64,000 bases of DNA from Bacteroidota bacterium (GTDB lineage Bacteria > Bacteroidota > Bacteroidia > Chitinophagales > Chitinophagaceae): assembly GCA_023437225.1 (NCBI GenBank), contig JAEZGS010000013.1:88330-152329 (forward strand), read 5' to 3'. Shown here piece by piece: positions 51,717 through 59,692 of this stretch. Under the pieces are notes generated by a model. It ran no database searches and was not told where the DNA came from. It was given only the letters and a program-made list of their open reading frames with translations. How positions within the stretch are numbered: position 1 is the first letter of the stretch; each line of letters starts with the position of its first letter. The position numbers and the translations under genes were made by a program.

Positions 51717-53129
51717 ATGGGTAAACGCAAAGCCCTACATAGCTTATGGTATCTCGCATCGGATATCGTTGCCGCATCACTTGCCTGGTGTGTGTTGTAT
51801 TTTGTACGCCGTTATTTTCTTAAAGAAGAGATACTTGTTGATGGAGACCTTCAGCTTATCGACCGTTTCTGGTACGGATTGATACTCTTCCCGTTTTGTT
51901 ATGCTAATCTCTTCGCGTTATCCGGATCTTACTCATCGTTGTATAAAAAGTCGCGACTCAACGAACTTGCAAATACTTTCTTGCTCAGTCTTATTGGATC
52001 TCTTGCAATTTTTTTTCTGATCGTGATCAATGATCCGCAGCAGGATCACATGTACTATTATAAAACATTTCTCTACTATTTTTTGGTGCAGGTGATTTTC
52101 ACATGGATCGGACGCTGGATCATTCTAACCCGAACCAAACGCCAATTGTATCGTGGCGACGTCAAATTCCGTGCGCTTTTAGTTGGTGGTAGCAATGCCG
52201 CATCAAAGATATTTAAGGAAACGAAGCGCGACCTTCGAACCGCGGGATATGAATACCAGGGTTTCATCGGCATTGCAGAAACCAATGGCTTGCACAAAAA
52301 GCTACCAAAATTTGGTAACGCTGATGACCTTGAAGCAGTGATCGATAACAAAGCGATAGACCTGGTGGTGGTGGCAATGGATCGTTCTGAACAAAGTTCC
52401 ATTGAACAGATCATCAGTCGCCTGAGTGAAAAAGATGTCGAGATAAAGATCGCTCCGGGTGCATTGGATATCCTGTCGGGATCGGTTCGGACAAGTGCCG
52501 TCTACGGCGCATTGCTTACTGACATTCAAACGGGATTGATGCCCGACTGGCAACAAAATGTAAAGCAGGTACTGGACGTGATCGTGTCACTGACAGGTCT
52601 TATTTTATTGTCTCCCTTAATGGCGTATGTGGCGATGCGGGTTCGACTGTCTTCCAAGGGACCCATCATTTACTCTCAGGAAAGGGTAGGATATAAGGGA
52701 AAGAAATTCCTGATATATAAATTCAGATCGATGCACGAGAACGCCGAACCCAATGGGCCACGACTTTCCAGCAAACAGGATCCGCGTATCACTTCCTGGG
52801 GCCGGATCATGCGTAAATGGCGATTGGACGAGCTTCCGCAATTGTGGAATGTATTAAAGGGAGAGATGTCATTGATAGGCCCGAGACCCGAGCGCCAATA
52901 TTATATCGATCAGCTCAGGCAACGTGCGCCGTACTTTGGCTATCTTCAAAAAGTTAAGCCGGGTCTTACAAGCTGGGGAATGGTGAAGTATGGATATGCT
53001 GAAAACATCGATCAGATGCTCGAACGCATGAAATATGATCTCATCTATATTGAAAACATATCGCTCGGCCTGGATCTCAAAATAATGCTATACACATTAA
53101 GGATCATTTTTCTCGGTAAGGGAAGGTGA
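51717..53129 (+). CDS. Polyprenyl-phosphate sugar-1-phosphate transferase (WcaJ-like)
   Basis: This 470-residue protein has several N-terminal membrane helices (about 10-140), a nucleotide-binding-like middle domain (about 150-270), and a C-terminal sugar transferase domain with helix VSLTGLILLSPLMAYVAM and motifs FLIYKFRSMHENAEP, KWRLDELPQLWNVLKGEMSLIGPRPE. It starts glycan synthesis on undecaprenyl phosphate for capsule or exopolysaccharide. The sugar cannot be read here. The M1 peptidase start lies 17 bases downstream. Confidence 0.94.
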   Translation: MGKRKALHSLWYLASDIVAASLAWCVLYFVRRYFLKEEILVDGDLQLIDRFWYGLILFPFCYANLFALSGSYSSLYKKSRLNELANTFLLSLIGSLAIFFLIVINDPQQDHMYYYKTFLYYFLVQVIFTWIGRWIILTRTKRQLYRGDVKFRALLVGGSNAASKIFKETKRDLRTAGYEYQGFIGIAETNGLHKKLPKFGNADDLEAVIDNKAIDLVVVAMDRSEQSSIEQIISRLSEKDVEIKIAPGALDILSGSVRTSAVYGALLTDIQTGLMPDWQQNVKQVLDVIVSLTGLILLSPLMAYVAMRVRLSSKGPIIYSQERVGYKGKKFLIYKFRSMHENAEPNGPRLSSKQDPRITSWGRIMRKWRLDELPQLWNVLKGEMSLIGPRPERQYYIDQLRQRAPYFGYLQKVKPGLTSWGMVKYGYAENIDQMLERMKYDLIYIENISLGLDLKIMLYTLRIIFLGKGR

Positions 53130-53146
53130 TCGATCAAATACCACTC

Positions 53147-54718
53147 ATGAAAAAACTATTTCAATTAATTACTGTGCTTTTGATAACAGTTTGCGTTCAG
53201 GCACAGGATAATTACTGGCAACAACATGTAAGATACAATATCGATGTTAGTCTTAACGACAAAGACCATACATTGAAAGGAGATCTGAAACTTGTTTATA
53301 CAAACCATTCCCCTGACACACTTTCATTCATCTGGTTTCATCTTTGGCCAAATGCCTACAGCAGCATCAATACTGCATTGGCAAGACAACTAAAGGACAA
53401 GAAAGATGCGCAGCAGATACTTGCCGGAAAAAATAACGGATACATCAGGGAACTTTCTTTTTCAGTAAATGGCACTAAGTCGGTACTTGAACCCGATGCA
53501 GAAAATCCTGATGTGGCAAAAGTCATATTGCCTAAACCACTATATCCCGGAGATTCAGTTAACATTCAGACTCCTTTCCTGGTAAAACTGCCGTCATACT
53601 TTTCAAGGTCCGGTTATTATGAGGATCAATACATGGTCTGTCAATGGTATCCGAAACCTGCGGTTTATGATAAAGATGGATGGCATCAATTTCCCTATCT
53701 TGACCAGGGAGAATTTTACAGCGAGTATGGAAGCTTTCGTGTGAACATCACTTTGCCATCACGCTATGTTGTTGGTGCAACAGGCACACTTCAGACAACA
53801 GATGAACTTAACAGGTATAAAGAGATCGGTATACAGAACAGGCTGGATACTTTACGGCCTGTTGCCTACAAACCTTCCTCGCAACCAGTGAAAACGCTAA
53901 CCTATGTTGCAGATAGTGTACATGATTTTGCATGGTTTGCCGACAGGAATTTTATCATTCAATACGATACTTTGTCGGTGATTCCGGGAAAAACGATTGA
54001 TGTGTTTGCATACTATCAACCCGACGGAAATAAGCGATGGAGGAACAGTACAAGTTTTCTTCGCGATGCAATAAAACATTATTCCATGTGGGTGGGGGCC
54101 TATCCTTATCCCACCGTTGCAGCGGTGGAAGGCCCGAAGAACCAGTCTTCCGGCGGGATGGAATACCCAATGATCACGCTTATTACAAGCCCCGATGCAA
54201 GTGCTGAGGCGCTCGATGCTGTGATCACCCATGAGGTGGGACATAACTGGTTCTATGGCATCATTGGTTCGAATGAACGCAAACATCCCTGGATGGATGA
54301 AGGTTTGGATACTTACTTCGAATTTGTTTATGAAGCAATGAAGTATCGATCGAACAGTATATTCGGCGATGCTATTCCAAAGGAATTAAAATCGCTGCCG
54401 GCAAAGCAATTCCTTGAAAACATTTTCTATGCGATCAATACACTTCCAATGGACAAGCCGGTGATGACAAGCTCCACAGGCTTTGAGAATGAAGAGGAAT
54501 ATGGAATGGTCGCCTACCTTAAGACTGCAACCTGGATGTTCCTGCTACAGGAAGCATTAGGTGAAGAACTCTTTCTTAAAGCAGTCAATAATTATTTCAA
54601 TGAGTGGAAGTTCAAACACCCCACTCCGGCTGACCTTCAGCGTTCGTTCGAACAGACTGCAGGAAGGCCATTGAACGATATCTTCGATCTGTTGAACAAA
54701 CCAGGGAATTTTAAATGA
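53147..54718 (+). CDS. M1 family metallopeptidase, secreted
   Basis: This 523-residue protein has a signal peptide (MKKLFQLITVLLITVCVQAQ). The M1 domain has the N-terminal beta region from residue 25 and zinc motif HEVGHNW (His362, Glu363, His366) with the third ligand Glu385 (WMDEGLDTYFEF). The GGMEYPMIT motif corresponds to the GxMEN exopeptidase loop. It trims peptides in the periplasm. GTG 53126 is an alternative start. It overlaps the next gene by four bases. Confidence 0.93.
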   Translation: MKKLFQLITVLLITVCVQAQDNYWQQHVRYNIDVSLNDKDHTLKGDLKLVYTNHSPDTLSFIWFHLWPNAYSSINTALARQLKDKKDAQQILAGKNNGYIRELSFSVNGTKSVLEPDAENPDVAKVILPKPLYPGDSVNIQTPFLVKLPSYFSRSGYYEDQYMVCQWYPKPAVYDKDGWHQFPYLDQGEFYSEYGSFRVNITLPSRYVVGATGTLQTTDELNRYKEIGIQNRLDTLRPVAYKPSSQPVKTLTYVADSVHDFAWFADRNFIIQYDTLSVIPGKTIDVFAYYQPDGNKRWRNSTSFLRDAIKHYSMWVGAYPYPTVAAVEGPKNQSSGGMEYPMITLITSPDASAEALDAVITHEVGHNWFYGIIGSNERKHPWMDEGLDTYFEFVYEAMKYRSNSIFGDAIPKELKSLPAKQFLENIFYAINTLPMDKPVMTSSTGFENEEEYGMVAYLKTATWMFLLQEALGEELFLKAVNNYFNEWKFKHPTPADLQRSFEQTAGRPLNDIFDLLNKPGNFK

Positions 54719-57480
54719 CCAGTCGATTGCTGCAGGGGATATTTTTGATGCTGGTTCCTTTATTGGCACAGGTGCATGCAATTGCACAACACGCATACTG
54801 GCAACAAAAAACAGATTACCGCATTGAAGTGTCTCTTGATGATAAAGCGAAAACACTTGATGGGTTCCTTCAGTTGACCTATACAAACAATTCTCCGGAT
54901 ACCCTTCATTACATCTGGTTTCATCTCTGGCCAAATGCTTATAAGAATGATCGTACTGCATTCAGCGATCAGTTACTCGAAAATGGCAATACCGCATTTT
55001 ATTTTACCGACGATAAGAACAAGGGATACATTAATCGCCTTGATTTCCGGCAGTCACAAAATGCACTTCGTGTAGAAGATCATCCCGAATATATTGATGT
55101 TGTAAAAGTATTGCTCGAGGAGCCTTTGCGGCCCGGATCTTCTACGGTCATTACAACACCCTTTCATGTGAAGATGCCATTCCGGTTTTCAAGATCCGGT
55201 TATACTAAAGATGATATTGCTGTTACGCAGTGGTACCCAAAGCCTGCAGTTTATGATAGCAGTGGATGGCACCCGATGCCTTATCTCGACCAGGGCGAGT
55301 TCTACTCTGAATTCGGTGATTATGATGTGACGATCAAAGTGCCGCAGGGTTATAAAGTAGCGGCCACGGGAGTCAAGAAAGAAATTGAACCTTATCGATA
55401 CATCCAAAAGAATGTCATCGATTTCGCCTGGTTTGCGAGTCGTGAATATGAATCCATGCAGGATACAGTGGCGCTTGCATCTGGTAAGATCGTGACCGTG
55501 ACGACTTATTATTTTCCCGAGAGTGCTGTTGAATGGAAGGAAGCCTTGCAAATGGCTAAAGACGCATTGCGCTTTCGTTCGAAGCTGATCGGTGATTATC
55601 CGTACGATGTGGCAACGATCGTGCAGGGACTTGATGCTTTTGAGGGTGGTATGGAATATCCTACGATCACGCTGATCAGTGGAGATATGAAGGGAAGGAT
55701 GTTGGATTTTATCATCGAACATGAGCTAGGACACAATTGGTTTCAATCGTCTCTTGCCACCAATGAGCGCGAGCATCCGTGGATGGATGAGGGAATGAAT
55801 ACTTATTTCGATTACAAATACATCAGGTGGAAGTACGGAACCAGCAATATCCTGGTGGACGGAAGTACGCCTGCAACAGGTGCAAAGCGCAAATTGTTAT
55901 CGAATCTTTATGACCTCGGACTTGATCTGATGAATTCACTGGGAGTAGACCAGGCAATAGCTGCACCTTCGTACGAGTTTACAAAGATCAACAACAGTCT
56001 TGTGCCATACCATAAGGCAGCACGATGGATGGAAAAAATAGAAGCGTTAATTGGTGAAGAACAAATGCGATCTGTGTTTAATGATTATTATGCAACGTGG
56101 AAGAATAAGCATCCGCAGCCGGAAAACTTCAGGAGCATCGTGAACAAATATGCATCTGATAAAAAAGTTGATAGTGTATACAACTTGATGTATCAACCCT
56201 CTAGCATAACTGAGAGAAGGTCGAAGATTAAAACTCGTGCGACGTTTGGGTTTAATCTTGCGGGGGCTGACAGCATTCGTTACATAAGTGTGCTGCCTGC
56301 AATTGGGTACAATCGGTACGACAAGTTCATGATCGGTGCGGCCCTGCATAATTACAACGCCAGAAATCCGAAATTCAATTTCCTGCTTACACCTTTGTAT
56401 GCTACAGGCTCTAAACAACTCAACGGTTATTTGCGACTGTCTTATCGTGATGATAAATTCAATACTGCAAAGCGAATGACAGCGGGGCTTGATTTGATGC
56501 GCTTTTCGAAGAGGGCAGCCATGGACACATTAGGTAATACACTGTATGAAAACTTCCTTCGTGTGTCTCCATTCGTTCGTTATTATCTTCCGCAAACTGA
56601 GCGTTCATCCGTCAGGCGATTTTTTGAATTCCGTACATTCCTCATTCGTGAGAAAGAGTTCAGTGCGTTTGGTTCCAGATCCGATTCAACTGAAACGATC
56701 TATGTAACAGGAACAGAAGAACGATCTCGTTACATCAACCAGCTCAGTTACCATTACCAGAACAATCGCGCTTTATATCCTTACAATCTTTTATTGCAAA
56801 TGCAGCAGGGAAAAGGGTTTTACAGGTTGAATCTGGATGCCGCTTATTTTTTCAATTATCCGAAATATGGAGGATTATCTGTCCGGCTCTTCGCGTCAAA
56901 ATTTGGATATCTTAATGATGATTTCAAGACGGATGCTTCAGCATTTCGTTATATGCCAAAACTGATGGGTGTTAACGGTGAAGAAGACTATACGTACAGT
57001 AATTATTTCGTAGGACGCACGGCAACCTATGCGTCCGCATATGAGTCGATTGAAAACGCAGGACTTGCGGCTCAACAGATCATGAATCGTGATGGTGGTT
57101 TGAAGATGCGACTTGATTATTTTGATTTTTTACAGGGTAGATCCGACAACTGGATTGCTGCTCTGAATTTGAACACAACGCTTCCTGATAAGTTATTGCC
57201 CATTCGTTTGCCCCTGCGATTGTTTATGGATTTCGGAACCACTGCAGAATATTGGAAGTCTCACTATGAAGGACCGCGCTTCATGTACGTTGGAGGAGTT
57301 CAGGTGTCCGTATTCAAAAGCATACTTAATGTGTATGTGCCATTGATCTATTCTGCGGAGATCCGTGATAATTTAAAAACATTGCCGGAGCTCAATACAT
57401 TTAAGAGGCGACTCACATTCTCCATCGATATACATCGCATCAATCTCCGTATGTTCTCTGCAAACCAGTTGCCCTTATGA
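54715..57480 (+). CDS. M1 family metallopeptidase with C-terminal beta-barrel-like region
   Basis: This 921-residue paralog of the preceding gene shares its opening (AYWQQKTDYRIEVSLDDKAK and LHYIWFHLWPNAY). Zinc ligands are His336, Glu337 and His340 (HELGHNWF) and Glu in WMDEGMNTYFDY. The additional 430 residues (about 490-921) contain repeated beta-strand pairs (LNFLLTPLYATG, VRLFASKFGYL, IRLPLRLFMDFG) that look like an outer-membrane barrel. The signal peptide is MTSRLLQGIFLMLVPLLAQV and following. The peptidase may be anchored in the outer membrane; that is inference. The start overlaps the upstream stop by four bases. Confidence 0.9.
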   Translation: MTSRLLQGIFLMLVPLLAQVHAIAQHAYWQQKTDYRIEVSLDDKAKTLDGFLQLTYTNNSPDTLHYIWFHLWPNAYKNDRTAFSDQLLENGNTAFYFTDDKNKGYINRLDFRQSQNALRVEDHPEYIDVVKVLLEEPLRPGSSTVITTPFHVKMPFRFSRSGYTKDDIAVTQWYPKPAVYDSSGWHPMPYLDQGEFYSEFGDYDVTIKVPQGYKVAATGVKKEIEPYRYIQKNVIDFAWFASREYESMQDTVALASGKIVTVTTYYFPESAVEWKEALQMAKDALRFRSKLIGDYPYDVATIVQGLDAFEGGMEYPTITLISGDMKGRMLDFIIEHELGHNWFQSSLATNEREHPWMDEGMNTYFDYKYIRWKYGTSNILVDGSTPATGAKRKLLSNLYDLGLDLMNSLGVDQAIAAPSYEFTKINNSLVPYHKAARWMEKIEALIGEEQMRSVFNDYYATWKNKHPQPENFRSIVNKYASDKKVDSVYNLMYQPSSITERRSKIKTRATFGFNLAGADSIRYISVLPAIGYNRYDKFMIGAALHNYNARNPKFNFLLTPLYATGSKQLNGYLRLSYRDDKFNTAKRMTAGLDLMRFSKRAAMDTLGNTLYENFLRVSPFVRYYLPQTERSSVRRFFEFRTFLIREKEFSAFGSRSDSTETIYVTGTEERSRYINQLSYHYQNNRALYPYNLLLQMQQGKGFYRLNLDAAYFFNYPKYGGLSVRLFASKFGYLNDDFKTDASAFRYMPKLMGVNGEEDYTYSNYFVGRTATYASAYESIENAGLAAQQIMNRDGGLKMRLDYFDFLQGRSDNWIAALNLNTTLPDKLLPIRLPLRLFMDFGTTAEYWKSHYEGPRFMYVGGVQVSVFKSILNVYVPLIYSAEIRDNLKTLPELNTFKRRLTFSIDIHRINLRMFSANQLPL

Positions 57481-58391
57481 TCCGATATGTAAAACACGAC
57501 GATATCGATAAGGAAAGATGGGATGAATGCATTCAACATTCAGCGTCGCCATTGATCTACGCGAAAGCTGTATACCTTGATCATATGGCCGGAGAATGGG
57601 ATGCGCTTGTAATGGACGATTACAGGGCGGTGATGCCCTTAACCTGGAGAAGTAAGTTTGGAATTAAGTACTTATATCAACCGGCGTTCACGCAACAGTT
57701 GGGTGTTTTTGCGAAGAAAGAATTGTATGTCGAACTAAAATTGACGGAGCTGTTCATCAATGAATGTAAGCGATATTTCAATTTTGCGGAGATCAATCTG
57801 AATGAATCAAATTCTGTTGAAGGTTTGCTTTGCCGAACTAATTTTGTTTTGGCATTAGACTTATCTCATGATCAACGCAGAGCAGGCTATAAGACGAGTT
57901 TTCAACAGCACCTCACCAAGGCGTCAAAACAAAACCTGTTATATCGTTCAACAACGATGTTTGATGAAATAGTCAGGTCGTTCTCAGGTCAGCAGCGGTT
58001 TAAGATGCGAAGTGTGAAGCGTAGTGATTACAAGAAATTTTCAACATTGTGTTCTGTACTTTCAGTACATGGGATGTGTATTGCTCGCGAGGTCATCTCC
58101 AACAATGAAGCAGTTGCACGAGTGATATTACTGAAGGATGAAAAACGGATTTACAATATCATGTCTTTCATTACTGCACACGGGCGCGAGCTTCGAGCCA
58201 ATCATTTTCTCTATGATAGCATCTTGAATGAGTTTTCAAATACAGGTATGTTGTTCGATCTGGAAGGATCGGATGTGCCGGGAGTACGTGACTTTTATGC
58301 CGCATTTGGAGGTGTTGATCGACCTTATTATTTCCTTCGATATAATCATTTGCATCCGCTGCTTCGATGGGGAAAGAAGGTAATTGGCTAA
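57477..58391 (+). CDS. FemAB/GNAT-like acyltransferase family protein
   Basis: This 304-residue protein has the N-terminal pattern of Bacteroidota FemAB-like proteins (MIRYVKHDDIDKERWDECI, PLIYAKAVYLDHMAGEW) and a GNAT-like core later (VARVILLKDEKRIYNIMSFIT, FDLEGSDVPGVRDFYAAFGG). It has no signal peptide. It probably transfers an acyl or aminoacyl group, but the substrate is unknown. It overlaps the M1 gene by four bases, so three genes are translationally linked. Three repeat arrays follow. Confidence 0.75.
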   Translation: MIRYVKHDDIDKERWDECIQHSASPLIYAKAVYLDHMAGEWDALVMDDYRAVMPLTWRSKFGIKYLYQPAFTQQLGVFAKKELYVELKLTELFINECKRYFNFAEINLNESNSVEGLLCRTNFVLALDLSHDQRRAGYKTSFQQHLTKASKQNLLYRSTTMFDEIVRSFSGQQRFKMRSVKRSDYKKFSTLCSVLSVHGMCIAREVISNNEAVARVILLKDEKRIYNIMSFITAHGRELRANHFLYDSILNEFSNTGMLFDLEGSDVPGVRDFYAAFGGVDRPYYFLRYNHLHPLLRWGKKVIG

Positions 58392-58394
58392 ACA

Positions 58395-58436
58395 GAGGAT
58401 CGGAGAAACAGAGAAACGGAGAAACGGAGAAACGGT
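58395..58436 (+). repeat. Octamer tandem repeat (CGGAGAAA family)
   Basis: About four copies of CGGAGAAA (one copy CAGAGAAA) start four bases after the stop of the acyltransferase-like gene. Confidence 0.85.
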
Positions 58437-58482
58437 ACATTTTCACATTACCAACATTTTCACATCACCACATTTCCATTAC
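58437..58482 (+). repeat. Short-period repeat (TTTCACAT type)
   Basis: Imperfect copies of TTTTCACATT and CACATTTCC, the same words as at 21309-21352. Confidence 0.7.
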
Positions 58483-58483
58483 C

Positions 58484-58510
58484 ACACTAGCACATTAGCA
58501 CATTAGCATA
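58484..58510 (-). repeat. Octamer tandem array (TGTGCTAG family) after ispD stop
   Basis: On the minus strand the array reads TATGCTAATGTGCTAATG and on, starting directly after the ispD TAA. The same first 15 bases (TATGCTAATGTGCTA) follow the pcm stop. Confidence 0.9.
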
Positions 58511-59188
58511 TTACATTATCCTCTTCTCTTCAATGATCTTCTCGGCGATCCAGATATCCACCGGGCGGGTGATCTTGATATTCGTTTCATCGCCTTCAAT
58601 AAGATTGATCTTTACACCAAGTTTTTCCACAACGCTAGCTTCATCAGTGAATGAATCTACATAATCCTGCTCGAAAGCGGCCTTGATGATCTCACTGAAA
58701 AAAGTCTGAGGTGTTTGTATGATCCGAACTTTGTTCCGATCTATTTGCTGGTTGCCGGAAAAAGTTTCAATTCTAATCGTATCGACGGCAGTGATTGCAG
58801 GTATTGCATTTCCTTTATCGAGTGCAGTTTCATAACACCTTCTGATCAATTCGGAGCTAACGAGGCAACGTACCCCATCATGAACAAAAACAATGGAGTG
58901 CTGTCGCACATATTCGAGTCCATTCTTTACAGAATGAAATCTGGTTTCTCCTCCGGAGATTATTTTTATACGAGAGGGATCTATGGTTTGGGCAACAATT
59001 TCCTCGCCCGTTTCAATATGGGATTCCGGTAGCACCAGGATGATCTCTATATCCGAATATGCATCAAGAAATGCCGAGATGGTATAAAAAAGAACCGGTT
59101 TGCCCATCAATGGCAAAAACTGTTTGGGTAAAGCAGTCTTCATTCTCAGTCCTGATCCACCCGCCACGATCACTGCGTATTTCTTCAT
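58511..59188 (-). CDS. ispD: 2-C-methyl-D-erythritol 4-phosphate cytidylyltransferase
   Basis: This 225-residue enzyme joins CTP and 2-C-methyl-D-erythritol 4-phosphate in isoprenoid synthesis. The nucleotide-binding loop VAGGSGLRMKTALPKQFLPL at 9-28, the VHDGVRCLVS segment near 98 and the later TPQTFFSEII near 160 are diagnostic. Its stop codon abuts the octamer array at 58510. Confidence 0.95.
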   Translation of the reverse strand: MKKYAVIVAGGSGLRMKTALPKQFLPLMGKPVLFYTISAFLDAYSDIEIILVLPESHIETGEEIVAQTIDPSRIKIISGGETRFHSVKNGLEYVRQHSIVFVHDGVRCLVSSELIRRCYETALDKGNAIPAITAVDTIRIETFSGNQQIDRNKVRIIQTPQTFFSEIIKAAFEQDYVDSFTDEASVVEKLGVKINLIEGDETNIKITRPVDIWIAEKIIEEKRIM

Positions 59189-59226
59189 CGGGTTTATGTG
59201 TTAGGGTACAAGTTAATGGGTAATCA

Positions 59227-59598
59227 CTATTCACCGAGCAACTCGCGCTCGATCTCCTCCATCTGCACAATGTCCCAGGCCTCAGACTCGGTGGGTGTTA
59301 CATTCATTATCTCAAGCAATCCTATTTCATCGAGATAACGCTCTGGCTCGTCTTTCAGATCACATACAACAAACGAACAGTTGTTGTCGTAAAAGCTCTG
59401 TTGCACTTTCACCAGGCATTCGGCTGCACCGTTGTCGATGTGCTCAACCTGCTGTGCATTCAGTACAATGTTTTTGACAGGAGTTTCAAGGTATTTAAGG
59501 AGTAGTTCCTCCATGTCTTCTGTCATATTAGCAGCGAGAACCGACTCATCAATCGTAATGACATGGAATTTCTCCTTGGTATCAATTTTGACCTTCAT
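59227..59598 (-). CDS. STAS domain (anti-sigma factor antagonist-like) protein
   Basis: This 123-residue cytoplasmic protein is a single STAS domain: MKVKIDTKEKFHVITIDESVL, then KNIVLNAQQVEHIDNGAAECLVK, where the SpoIIAA phosphorylated Ser position appears to be occupied by Asp-Asn-Gly. It is longer than SpoIIAA by an acidic tail (EAWDIVQMEEIERELLGE). Partner proteins are not in this window. It lies 38 bases upstream of ispD and may be co-transcribed with it. Confidence 0.82.
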   Translation of the reverse strand: MKVKIDTKEKFHVITIDESVLAANMTEDMEELLLKYLETPVKNIVLNAQQVEHIDNGAAECLVKVQQSFYDNNCSFVVCDLKDEPERYLDEIGLLEIMNVTPTESEAWDIVQMEEIERELLGE

Positions 59599-59648
59599 AC
59601 GCGGTAAAACAGGTTAACAGGTGATTAGGATTTGTGACCTGATTTAGT

Positions 59649-59656
59649 CAAAAATA
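59649..59656 (-). promoter_or_regulatory. Bacteroidota -7 box before STAS gene
   Basis: The minus strand reads TATTTTTG (plus strand CAAAAATA), 50 bases before the start. A TTG lies 16 bases further upstream. The 94-base space is shared with the divergent clpC. Confidence 0.45.
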
Positions 59657-59692
59657 TTCGTTATTATTGTATCAAACCCAACAAATTATAAA

